From DASVRA01 sp036388855 (GTDB lineage: Bacteria > Pseudomonadota > Alphaproteobacteria > Caulobacterales > Caulobacteraceae), in NCBI GenBank assembly GCA_036388855.1, contig DASVRA010000033.1:20367-84366 (forward strand): 64,000 nucleotides of DNA, given 5' to 3'. The number at the start of each line of letters is the position of its first letter. The first letter of the stretch is position 1. Under the pieces are notes generated by a model. It saw only the letters and a program-made list of their open reading frames with translations. It was not told the origin of the DNA and made no database searches. Below are positions 17,616-25,750 of the stretch, piece after piece. The translations under genes were made by a program, and so were the position numbers.

Positions 17616-19124
17616 TCAGCGCATGGTCGGGATGATGAAGGCGCTGTCGCCGTGGTCGCCTTCGAGCGCGGTGTCGGGCCAGCGGGCGGTGACGGTCTTG
17701 ATCTTGGTCCAGAACTTCACGCCCTCCATGCCGTGCTGGTTGGTGTCGCCGAAGCCCGAACGCTTCCAGCCGCCGAAGGTGTGATAGGCCACCGGCACCG
17801 GGATCGGCACGTTGATCCCGACCATGCCGACGTTCACCCGCGCGGCGAAGTCGCGCGCGGCGCGGCCGTTGGAGGTGAAGATCGCCACGCCGTTGCCGTA
17901 CTGGTGCTTGGAGGGGAGCGAAACGGCTTCCTCGAAGCTCTCGGCGCGGACCATCTGCAGCACGGGGCCGAAGATCTCCTCCTGATAGGAGCGCATGTCG
18001 GGGCGGACGCGGTCCAGGAGCGTCGGGCCGAGGAAGTAGCCGTTCTCGTAGCCCTGGAGCGAGAAGTCGCGGCCATCGACGACGAGTTCGGAGCCTTCGT
18101 CGACGCCCATCTGGATGTAGTCGCGGATGCGCTGCTTGTGCGCCGCGCTAACCACCGGGCCGTACTGAGCGTCGGGGTCGGTGGAGATGCCGACCTTCAG
18201 GCCGGCGATGGCGTCGACCATGCGCTCGCGCAGTTCGCCCGCGGTCTTCTCGCCCACCGGCACCACCACCGGCAGCGCCATGCAGCGCTCGCCGGCCGAG
18301 CCGAAAGCGGCGCCGGCCAGGTCCTTGACGGTCTGGTCAAGGTCCGCGTCGGGGAGGACAATCCCGTGGTTCTTGGCGCCGCCGAAGGCTTGGACGCGCT
18401 TCCCGTTCTGGGCGCCGGTCGCATAGATGTAGTGGGCGATGTCGGAGGAGCCGACGAAGCTCACCGCCTGCACCAGCGGGTGGGTCAGGATGGCGTCCAC
18501 CGCCGCCTTGTCGCCGTGCACCACGTTGAGCACGCCCGAGGGGGCGCCGGCCTCCATCATCAGCTCGGCCAGGCGCACGGGCACCGAGGGGTCGCGCTCG
18601 GACGGCTTGAGGATGAAGGTGTTGCCGCAGGCGATCGCGACCGCGAACATCCACATCGGGATCATGGCGGGGAAGTTGAACGGGGTGATCCCGGCCACCA
18701 CGCCGAGCGGCTGGCGCATGGAGAAGACGTCGATGCCCGGACCGGCGCCTTCGGTGTATTCGCCCTTGAGCGCATGAGGGATGCCGCAGGCGAACTCGAC
18801 CACCTCAAGGCCCCGTTGGATGTCGCCCCTGGAGTCGGCGATTACCTTGCCGTGCTCGGAGGAGAGCAGCTCGGCCAGCTCGTCCATGTTGGCTTCGACT
18901 AGGCGCTTGAATTCGAACATCACCCGCGCGCGGCGTTGGGGATTGACCAGCCCCCAGTGCTGCTGGGTGCGCGCGGCCGCCTGGACGGCCTGGTCCAGCT
19001 CTTCGGGCGTGGCCAACTGCACCCGCGCCTGCACCTCGCCGGTGTTGGGGTTGAAGATGTCGCTGAACCGGCCCGAGCGGCCCTGCACGGCCTTGCCATC
19101 AATGAAGTGGTCGACGTCACGCAC
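17616..19124 (-). CDS. mmsA: Methylmalonate-semialdehyde dehydrogenase (CoA-acylating)
   Basis: A 502-aa aldehyde dehydrogenase. The MmsA-type hallmarks are the start DHFIDGKAVQG, FNPNTGEVQARV, the NAD-binding PFNFPAMIPMWMF and VGSSDIAHYIY, and GSAGERCMALPV with the catalytic cysteine. The final GVKFWTKIKTVTARWP is typical of the family. It converts methylmalonate or malonate semialdehyde to propionyl- or acetyl-CoA in valine, thymine and inositol breakdown. The start is GTG at 19124. The 114 bases upstream separate it from the divergent secreted-protein gene and include a GC-rich hairpin-capable stretch around 19160-19185. Confidence 0.96.
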   Translation of the reverse strand: MRDVDHFIDGKAVQGRSGRFSDIFNPNTGEVQARVQLATPEELDQAVQAAARTQQHWGLVNPQRRARVMFEFKRLVEANMDELAELLSSEHGKVIADSRGDIQRGLEVVEFACGIPHALKGEYTEGAGPGIDVFSMRQPLGVVAGITPFNFPAMIPMWMFAVAIACGNTFILKPSERDPSVPVRLAELMMEAGAPSGVLNVVHGDKAAVDAILTHPLVQAVSFVGSSDIAHYIYATGAQNGKRVQAFGGAKNHGIVLPDADLDQTVKDLAGAAFGSAGERCMALPVVVPVGEKTAGELRERMVDAIAGLKVGISTDPDAQYGPVVSAAHKQRIRDYIQMGVDEGSELVVDGRDFSLQGYENGYFLGPTLLDRVRPDMRSYQEEIFGPVLQMVRAESFEEAVSLPSKHQYGNGVAIFTSNGRAARDFAARVNVGMVGINVPIPVPVAYHTFGGWKRSGFGDTNQHGMEGVKFWTKIKTVTARWPDTALEGDHGDSAFIIPTMR

Positions 19125-19238
19125 GCGGCGGCTCCGTAAGCTGATCGTGGGCGGCTTTTAGCGGGTCGCCCGAGCGGGCGCGAGTCGCGCGCCGAAAGGA
19201 ATTCCCATCACACGCGACCGCAGCTACAGGATGCCGCC

Positions 19239-19607
19239 ATGCTGAACCTTTTCCTTGCCGCCGCCCTGGCCGTTCAGGCCCCGGGGCAACAAATCTCGCC
19301 CAAGGATCGGCAGGATCTGGATTGTCTGAAGGCAACTATTGGATTTGTCGGAGTTGGCGTACAGGACGACGACAAGACCGGACTGAGATTACAAGAAAAT
19401 GCTGTGCACGTTACCATGGCCCTGATGTTTTTCTTGGGCCGACTGTCTGGCCGTTCGGACAGAGACGACTGGTTCGAAATTGCGCTATTGGAGATGAAGG
19501 CCAACCCCCCAGAGAAAGCCTGGATAGATAAGCAACTGCCGGTCTGTAGAGCGATTGCCGAAGGGGCCGGCGGCATGTCGCCCCGAGCCCCGAAACCGTC
19601 ACGCTGA
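19239..19607 (+). CDS. Small putative secreted protein, orphan
   Basis: A 122-aa product beginning MLNLFLAAALAVQAPGQQ, a short signal-peptide-like start. The mature part has two cysteines (DLDCLKAT and PVCRAIAE) that could pair, and a hydrophobic helix VTMALMFFLGRLSG. I recognise no family. G+C is noticeably low for the window: hand counts give 50 % over 19321-19380 and 47 % over 19381-19440, against about 70 % in neighbouring genes, so it may be a recent acquisition. It ends two bases before the acyltransferase gene and may be co-transcribed with it. Coding status is supported by its position and a clean ATG; function is unknown. Confidence 0.6.
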   Translation: MLNLFLAAALAVQAPGQQISPKDRQDLDCLKATIGFVGVGVQDDDKTGLRLQENAVHVTMALMFFLGRLSGRSDRDDWFEIALLEMKANPPEKAWIDKQLPVCRAIAEGAGGMSPRAPKPSR

Positions 19608-19609
19608 TC

Positions 19610-20452
19610 ATGGCGCCCGCCGCGCGACATCAGCACATCGTCGACGAATTGATTGCGGAGCGGGCGCCGCGGCTGTCGTCGTCGTGGGCCTGGCCGGTGG
19701 CGCGGCCGGTGGTCTACAAGCTGCTGAACTACCGCCAGGCGCGCAAGGTCGCCGACGACATCGCCCACATGAGCGGGGCGGAGGCGCTGGCCTACGCCTC
19801 CGACATGCTGCGCATCCGCATCGAGACGCGCGGCTTGGAGCACCTGCCGCGGCGGGGCCGGGTGGTGATCATCATCAACCACCCGACCGGCATGGTCGAC
19901 GGGCTGGCGGTCCACGACGCGGTCAAGCCGATCCGGCCGGACTTCATCTTCTTCGCCAACGCCGACGCGCTCAGGGTCTGCCCCCGCTTTGGCGAGGTGT
20001 TCATTCCGGTGGAGTGGGTGGAAGAGAAGCGCACCCGCGAGAAGGCGCGCCAGGTGCTGGAGGCGGCCAAGGCGGCGCTCGAGGCCGAGCGGCCGCTGAT
20101 GATCTCGCCGGCCGGGCGGATCGCGCGCTACCGCGAGGACGGCTTCTGCATCGACCCGCCGTGGGCGACCAGCGCGGTGTCGATCGCGCGCAAGTACAAG
20201 GCGCCGATCCTGCCGATGCACATCGACGGGCCGCCCTCGACCCTGTTCCGCCTGGGCCACCGGGTGTCGCAGGAGCTGCGCGACATCACCCTGTTCCACG
20301 AGCTGTTGAACAAGAAGGGCGGCAAGTTCACGCTGACCGCCGGGCCGCTGATCCCGCACGAGGCGATCGGCGAGGTCGGCGCCTTCACCGAGCGGCTGAA
20401 GCGCTACATCGAGCGGGAGCTGCCGGTGGAGCCGGACAAGGCTTTCGCATAG
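19610..20452 (+). CDS. PlsC-like (lysophospholipid) acyltransferase
   Basis: A 280-aa protein of the LPLAT superfamily. The acyltransferase motif is INHPTGMVDG, in which histidine and aspartate are separated by five residues instead of the usual four (NHxxxxD). Later blocks are FFANADALRVCPRFGEVF, LMISPAGRIARYRE (the substrate phosphate-binding block, normally FPEGTRS) and PILPMHIDGPPS. The variant motifs place it with the 'hemolysin'/OlsA-like subgroup rather than classical 1-acylglycerol-phosphate acyltransferase, so the acceptor lipid is uncertain. No membrane helix is obvious. It is followed seven bases later by tsaE. Confidence 0.75.
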   Translation: MAPAARHQHIVDELIAERAPRLSSSWAWPVARPVVYKLLNYRQARKVADDIAHMSGAEALAYASDMLRIRIETRGLEHLPRRGRVVIIINHPTGMVDGLAVHDAVKPIRPDFIFFANADALRVCPRFGEVFIPVEWVEEKRTREKARQVLEAAKAALEAERPLMISPAGRIARYREDGFCIDPPWATSAVSIARKYKAPILPMHIDGPPSTLFRLGHRVSQELRDITLFHELLNKKGGKFTLTAGPLIPHEAIGEVGAFTERLKRYIERELPVEPDKAFA

Positions 20453-20459
20453 CCGCGCC

Positions 20460-20909
20460 GTGCCGATCGAACTCGCAACCGCACAAACCACTGCACAATT
20501 GGGCGCCGCTGTCGCCGCCGTGCTGCGCGCGGGCGATGCGGTGTGCCTGTGGGGGCCGCTCGGCGCGGGCAAGACGACCCTGGCCCGAGGGCTGGTGCGG
20601 GCGTTGACCTCGCCCGAGGAAGACGTGCCGAGCCCCACCTTCACGCTGGTGCAGAGCTACGAGGGGCGCGGCTTTCCCGTGGCGCATTTCGACCTCTATC
20701 GGCTGGAGCGGGCGGCGGAGGCCGACGAGCTGGGGCTGGACGAGGCGCTGGAGGAAGGGGCGGCGGTGATCGAATGGCCGGAGCGGCTGGAGGGTCGCCT
20801 TCCCCCCGACAGACTCGATATAGAGATCGGTTTCCACGGCGAGGGACGCCTCGCCGTGCTCACAACCCATGGCGCCTGGAAAGACCGACCGCTTGAGTTC
20901 CCCCCGTGA
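20460..20909 (+). CDS. tsaE: tRNA t6A biosynthesis ATPase TsaE
   Basis: A 149-aa P-loop protein required with TsaB, TsaC and TsaD for threonylcarbamoyl-adenosine at tRNA position 37. Walker A is GPLGAGKTTLARGLVRAL. VPSPTFTLVQSYEG (switch-like region), HFDLYRLE and VIEWPERLEG are the conserved family blocks. The start is GTG 20460, seven bases after the acyltransferase stop. The downstream amgK starts inside this gene, 41 bases before its stop, in another frame. tsaE beside amgK is a known alphaproteobacterial arrangement. Confidence 0.95.
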   Translation: MPIELATAQTTAQLGAAVAAVLRAGDAVCLWGPLGAGKTTLARGLVRALTSPEEDVPSPTFTLVQSYEGRGFPVAHFDLYRLERAAEADELGLDEALEEGAAVIEWPERLEGRLPPDRLDIEIGFHGEGRLAVLTTHGAWKDRPLEFPP

Positions 20910-21984
20910 GGCCGTCAAGGCCGACTTCCTGAACTCCGCCGGCCTGGCCGCCGCCGCGCGCGAGCCGCTGCCCGGCGACGCCTCGACGCGCTGCTACGAG
21001 CGGCTGCGGCTGCCCTCGGGCGCCACCCTGATGCTGATGGACGCGCCGCCGCGCGCGGAGAGCGCGCCCTGCCCCCCCGATGCGACGCCGGAAGAGCGGA
21101 TCGCGCTCGGCTACAACGCCACGGCTCGGCTGGCGGCGGGACGGGTGGACGCGTTCGCCGCATGCGCCAACTTCCTGCGCGAGCGGGGGCTGTCGGCGCC
21201 GGAGGTGATCGCGCTGGACGCGCCGCAGGGGCTGGCGGTGGTCGAAGACCTGGGCGAGCGGGTGTTTGCGCATGATCTGGCCGAGGGCGCCGATCCGCAG
21301 ATGATCTATGGCGCGGCTATCGACGCGCTGGCCGACATGCACGCCTGCTGCCCGCCCGAACGGCTGAACGGGGGGGCGGCGGAGTGGCCGCTGCTGTCCT
21401 ATGACGAGCTGGCGCTGAAGACCGGCGCCGATCTGCTGCCGGAGTGGCTGCCGAAGCTGAGGCCGGAGGTTCGGATCGGCCCGGACGAGGCGGCGGAGTG
21501 GGACGAGCTGTGGGGCGAGGTCTACCGGCGCGGTGAAGCGCGGGCGGAGGTGTTCTGCCACCGGGACTATCATGCGGAGAACCTGATCTGGCTGCCGGAG
21601 CGTGAGGGCCCGGCGCGTGTGGGGATGGTCGATTTCCAGGATGCGGTGCGGGCGCACCCGGCTTGGGACCTGCTGTCGCTGCTCCAGGACGCGCGACGTG
21701 ACGTGCCGCCTGAGCTGGAGCGCGCGATGATCGACCGTTACATGGAGCTGAGGCCGCAGGGGGACCGCGCCGCATTCCTGGCCGACTATGTCGCCTTGGC
21801 GGCGCTGAACCAGTCGCGCATCATCGGCGTCTTCGCCCGCCTGATCACCCGCGACAGCAAGCCCCGTTACGGCGAGTTCCTGCCCCGCGTCTGGGCGCAT
21901 CTGGAGCGCGACCTGGAGCAGCCGGGGATGGAAGCGCTGAGGGCGTGGTTCGACCGGAACGTGCCCGTTGAGGCGAGGACGTGA
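20869..21984 (+). CDS. amgK: N-acetylmuramate/N-acetylglucosamine kinase AmgK
   Basis: A 371-aa aminoglycoside-phosphotransferase-fold kinase. GDASTRCYERL corresponds to the ATP-gripping loop, VVEDLGER to the hinge, and FCHRDYHAENLIWL the catalytic HxDxxxxN loop with the metal-binding VGMVDFQDAV. AmgK phosphorylates MurNAc/GlcNAc at the anomeric carbon. With MurU, encoded next, it makes UDP-MurNAc directly from recycled sugar and so bypasses de novo synthesis and fosfomycin. ATG 20869 overlaps tsaE by 41 bases; TTG 20893 is an alternative. The MurU pairing makes the assignment strong. Confidence 0.9.
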   Translation: MAPGKTDRLSSPREAVKADFLNSAGLAAAAREPLPGDASTRCYERLRLPSGATLMLMDAPPRAESAPCPPDATPEERIALGYNATARLAAGRVDAFAACANFLRERGLSAPEVIALDAPQGLAVVEDLGERVFAHDLAEGADPQMIYGAAIDALADMHACCPPERLNGGAAEWPLLSYDELALKTGADLLPEWLPKLRPEVRIGPDEAAEWDELWGEVYRRGEARAEVFCHRDYHAENLIWLPEREGPARVGMVDFQDAVRAHPAWDLLSLLQDARRDVPPELERAMIDRYMELRPQGDRAAFLADYVALAALNQSRIIGVFARLITRDSKPRYGEFLPRVWAHLERDLEQPGMEALRAWFDRNVPVEART

Positions 21985-22706
21985 GCATCCCTGTCCCAAG
22001 AACCGCCATGGTGCTGGCCGCGGGCCTCGGCACCCGGATGCGCCCGCTGACCAACGACCGCTCCAAGGCGCTGGTGGAGGTCGGCGGCCGCGCTCTGATC
22101 GACCACGTGCTCGACCGGCTGGCCGAGGCGGGGGTGGAGACGGCGGTGGTCAACGTCCACCACTTCGCCGACCGGCTGACCGACCACCTGGTCCATCGGA
22201 GAGCGCCCGGGATCATCATCTCGGACGAGCGGGGGCTGCTGCTGGAAACCGGCGGCGGACTGAAGAAGGCGCGGACCCTGCTCGGTGAAGACCCGGTGCT
22301 GGTCGCCAACATCGACAGCGTCTGGACCGAGCGGAGCACGCCCGCCGTGGCCGCGCTCGCCCGAGCCTTCGACCCCGAGCGCATGGACGTGTGCATGCTG
22401 CTGGCGCCGCTGGACCAGGCGATGGGCTACGATGGCGCGGGCGACGCTTTCCTGGACGACGGCGTGCTGCGCTTCCGGGGCGCGGCGGCTAGCGCGCCCT
22501 ACGCCTACACCGGCTTGCACATCACCAAGCCTCAGGTGGTGGACGGCGGGCCGGAGGGGCCGTTCTCGCTGATGGAGCCGTGGCGGCCGCTGGCGGAGCG
22601 GGGGCGACTCGGCGGGGTGCTGCTCGACGGCCTGTGGATGCACGTCGGCGATCCCCAGGCGCGCGAGGCGGCGGAGGCCAGGCTCCGGGAGTTGGAGGCG
22701 GCTTGA
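21981..22706 (+). CDS. murU: N-acetylmuramate alpha-1-phosphate uridylyltransferase MurU
   Basis: A 241-aa nucleotidyltransferase with the sugar-nucleotide start motif VLAAGLGTRMRPLT and the PLTNDRSKALVEVGG stretch, then VVNVHHFADRL, LLETGGGLKKA and VANIDSVW, which carries the metal aspartate. It converts MurNAc-alpha-1-phosphate and UTP to UDP-MurNAc in cell-wall recycling. The GTG start overlaps the amgK stop (GTGA), and its own stop overlaps the TTG start of addB (TTGA). The length is normal for MurU. Confidence 0.9.
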   Translation: MSIPVPRTAMVLAAGLGTRMRPLTNDRSKALVEVGGRALIDHVLDRLAEAGVETAVVNVHHFADRLTDHLVHRRAPGIIISDERGLLLETGGGLKKARTLLGEDPVLVANIDSVWTERSTPAVAALARAFDPERMDVCMLLAPLDQAMGYDGAGDAFLDDGVLRFRGAAASAPYAYTGLHITKPQVVDGGPEGPFSLMEPWRPLAERGRLGGVLLDGLWMHVGDPQAREAAEARLRELEAA

Positions 22707-25700
22707 GCTTTCTCGCCCAGCCCGGCCCGCGCTGGTTCAGCATCCCGGCGCACCGGCCGTTCCTCGCCGACCTCGCCACGGGCTTGATGCAGGCGCTGGC
22801 GGGGCAAGGGCCCGAGCAGTTGGCGCAGGCCACCCTGCTGGTCCCCTCACGCCGGGCGGCGCGGGCGCTGGCGGAGGCGTTCCTGGGCGTGACGGGCGCG
22901 CGGGCGACCCTGCTCCCGCAGATCCGCGCCATCGGCGACCTTGAGGAGGACGAGCCGCCGTTCGAGCCGGGGGAGCTGGGGGTGGAGCTGCCTCCGGCGG
23001 TCAGCCCGTTGCGGCGGCGCTTCGAGCTGGCGCGCATCGTGGCCGAGCAGTCCGACCGGCTGGGGCGCAGCTTCACCGCGGCCGGCGCGCTGGAGCTGGC
23101 GGACGCCTTGGGCGGCTTCCTCGAGAGCCTGGAGATCGAGGAGGTGGAGGTCGGTGACCGGCTGGCAGGCCTGGTCGAGGGCGAGCTGGCGCGCCACTGG
23201 CAGCTGTCGGCGGGGTTCCTGCAGGCGGCACTGGCGGCCTGGCGGGCGCGGCTGCGCGAACTCGGCCTCACCGACGTCTCCACCCGGCGTGTGGAGTTGC
23301 TGCGGCGGCTGGGCGCGCAGTGGGCGCTAAAGCCGCCGGCGGGGGTGCTTGTCGCCGCCGGCTCGACCGGCACCACGCCCGCGGCGGCGGCGGTGCTGAA
23401 GGCGGTCGCGGAGGCGCCGCAAGGGGCGGTGGTGCTGCCTGGCCTCGACCTCGACTTGGCCGAGGAGGCATGGGCGGAGGTGGGCGAACAGCACCCGCAA
23501 AGCGCGATGAAGCGGCTGCTCGACGGCGCGGGCATGGCGCGCGGCGAGGTGCGGGTGTGGCCCGCCAGCCTTGAACGCGGCGCGCACGAGGGCCGTTGGC
23601 AACGGCGCGTGATCAACGAGGCGCTGCGCCCGCCGGAATCGACCAAGGACTGGGCCGAACAGATCCGCAGCCTGCGCGCCGAAGCGCCGGGCGAGGACCC
23701 GGTCGCGGCGGGGCTGGAGGGCCTGTCGGTGATCGCCGCGCGCACCGAGGACGAGGCGGCGGGCGTGGCGGCGCTATTGATGCGCGAGGCGCTGGAGACG
23801 CCGGAGAAGACCTGCGCCCTGGTGACGCCGGACCAGGCGCTGGCGCGGCGGGTGAGCGCGCGGCTGGCGCGATGGGGAGTGGAGGTGGACACCTCCGCCG
23901 GTTCGCCGCTGACGGGGCGGCCGGTGGGCGTGCTGGCGCGGCTGGCCGCGCGGATGGGCGCCGATCCGGCGGACCCGGTGCGCCTGCTGGCCATCCTCAA
24001 GCACCCGTTCGTGCGGCTGGGGCTGGAGCCGGACGCCTTGCGCAGGGCGCGGCGCGACCTGGAAGAGCACGGGCTGCGGGGGCCGAGGCCGGAGGGGTGG
24101 GCCGCGCTGGCCGACCGGCTGCGGAAGAAGGCAGAGCCGCGAGACGACGGCCAGGCGCCGCCGGAGGCGTTCGTCGCGCGCTTGGCGGCGGCGGCGGCGC
24201 TGGCCGAGCGGCTGCGCGCGGCGCTGGCGCTGGCGGCCGACCCGTTCACCGGCGGCACGGCCACGCCTGGGGAGGTGGCGCGGGGGCTGGTGCTGACGAT
24301 GGAGGCGCTGGCGGCGGACGCGGACGGCGCCACGGGCGGCCTCTGGGCCGGGGCGGACGGCGAGGCCGCGACGCAGCTGCTCTCGGCCCTGATCAACGAG
24401 AGCGAGGGCCTGCCGGAGGCGACGCCTTCCGGCTTCGCCGAGCTGGTGGAGGCGCTGCTGGAAGGCGCCGTCGTCCGCTCCACCGGCGCGGCCCATTCGC
24501 GGCTGAAGATCCTGGGCGCGCTGGAGGCCCGCCTGATTTCGGCCGACCGGCTGATCCTGGCCGGGCTGGAGGAAGGCGTCTGGCCCCGCGCCGCGGCCGC
24601 CGACCCGTTCCTGTCGCGGCCGATGCGCGCCGCCCTCGGCCTGCCGCCGCCGGAGCGGCGCATAGGCTTGTCCGCCCACGATTTCGCCCAGGCCGCGTCC
24701 TCGCCCGAGGTGATCCTGCTGCACAGCGAGCGGCGGGAGGGGGCGCCGGCGGTGGAATCCCGCTGGCTGTGGCGGCTGAAGACCCTGGCCCGCGGCGCGG
24801 GCCTGCCCCTGCCCTCGCGCCCTGAGGCGCTGGCTTGGGCGCGGGCGCTGGACGCGCCGGAGACTTTCCGCCCGGCCCTGAGGCCGAAACCCACGCCGCC
24901 GGTGGAGGTGCGCCCGGACAGGCTGTCGGTGACCCGGGTGGAGCGCTGGGTGCGCGACCCCTACGCGACCTATGCCGAGGCCATCCTGCGGCTGCGGCCG
25001 ATGGAACTGCCGGACGAGCCGATCGAGGCGCGGGCGCGGGGCACAGCCTTGCACAAGGCGCTGGAGCGGTTCGCGTTGCGCTTCCCGGACACGCTGCCCG
25101 ATGACGCGGCCCAGGTGCTGGCGCAGCTGATGACCCAGGCGCTACGCGAGGACGGGATGCCCGAGGCCGGCATGGCGCGGGAAACCGCCATCGCGGCCCG
25201 GGCGGCGCTGGAGATGCTCGAGTTCGAGCGCGAGCGGCGGCGGCCGGGGATGCGGCTGGTGATCGAGCAGAGGGGCGAGCTGAAGCTCTCCACCGACGCG
25301 GGCGAGTTCACCGTCTCGGCCAAGTCCGACCGCATCGAATTGGACGGCGGGACGGCGCACATCCTCGACTACAAGACCGGCGGCGCGCCAACCAAGAAGC
25401 AGGTGCAGAGCGGGCTGGCGCCACAGCTCACCCTGACCGCGGCGATCCTTCAGGGCGGCGGCTTTCCCGGGGTGGAGCCGCACCCGCCGGGCGAGCTGAT
25501 GTATGTGAAGCTGGGCGCCGGCCGCGAGCCGGTGCGCCAGATCTGTGTAGCCGACCAGCCGGACTCCGAGGCGCTGGCCCGGGCGGCGCTGGATGGGCTG
25601 ATCCGGCGCGCCCGCCACTTCGCCGCGCGCTCCACCCCCTACGTCGCCAAGGCCGCGCCGCAGTTCATGGGTGACAGGGGCGACTACGACCACCTGGCGC

Positions 25701-25750
25701 GGGTGTGGGAGTGGCTGGTGATCGGCGCCGGCGAGGAGGGGGGGGAGTGA
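22703..25750 (+). CDS. addB: Double-strand break repair subunit AddB
   Basis: A 1015-aa alphaproteobacterial AddB, the second nuclease/pseudo-helicase subunit of AddAB, which resects broken DNA ends for RecA. The N-terminal ATP-site remnant VPSRRAARALAEAFL corresponds to Walker A in helicase-like relatives. The RecB-family nuclease domain is near residues 780-950, with RARGTALHKALERF and the catalytic ILDYKTGG (DxK). I see no cysteine set for an Fe-S cluster around the nuclease, as expected for this clade. The TTG at 22703 overlaps the murU stop; in-frame starts further upstream lie inside murU. The addA start overlaps its 3' end (GTGA). Confidence 0.93.
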   Translation: MSFLAQPGPRWFSIPAHRPFLADLATGLMQALAGQGPEQLAQATLLVPSRRAARALAEAFLGVTGARATLLPQIRAIGDLEEDEPPFEPGELGVELPPAVSPLRRRFELARIVAEQSDRLGRSFTAAGALELADALGGFLESLEIEEVEVGDRLAGLVEGELARHWQLSAGFLQAALAAWRARLRELGLTDVSTRRVELLRRLGAQWALKPPAGVLVAAGSTGTTPAAAAVLKAVAEAPQGAVVLPGLDLDLAEEAWAEVGEQHPQSAMKRLLDGAGMARGEVRVWPASLERGAHEGRWQRRVINEALRPPESTKDWAEQIRSLRAEAPGEDPVAAGLEGLSVIAARTEDEAAGVAALLMREALETPEKTCALVTPDQALARRVSARLARWGVEVDTSAGSPLTGRPVGVLARLAARMGADPADPVRLLAILKHPFVRLGLEPDALRRARRDLEEHGLRGPRPEGWAALADRLRKKAEPRDDGQAPPEAFVARLAAAAALAERLRAALALAADPFTGGTATPGEVARGLVLTMEALAADADGATGGLWAGADGEAATQLLSALINESEGLPEATPSGFAELVEALLEGAVVRSTGAAHSRLKILGALEARLISADRLILAGLEEGVWPRAAAADPFLSRPMRAALGLPPPERRIGLSAHDFAQAASSPEVILLHSERREGAPAVESRWLWRLKTLARGAGLPLPSRPEALAWARALDAPETFRPALRPKPTPPVEVRPDRLSVTRVERWVRDPYATYAEAILRLRPMELPDEPIEARARGTALHKALERFALRFPDTLPDDAAQVLAQLMTQALREDGMPEAGMARETAIAARAALEMLEFERERRRPGMRLVIEQRGELKLSTDAGEFTVSAKSDRIELDGGTAHILDYKTGGAPTKKQVQSGLAPQLTLTAAILQGGGFPGVEPHPPGELMYVKLGAGREPVRQICVADQPDSEALARAALDGLIRRARHFAARSTPYVAKAAPQFMGDRGDYDHLARVWEWLVIGAGEEGGE

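Noticed and set aside
17589..18902. 437-codon frame opposite mmsA
   Set aside because: Translation is rich in His/Gly/Ala/Val without motifs; mmsA accounts for the region.
22522..24894. Long antisense reading frame of 790 codons opposite addB
   Set aside because: Low-complexity Ser/Arg/Ala-rich translation typical of the non-coding strand of high-G+C genes; no family motif. addB on the other strand is a clear match.
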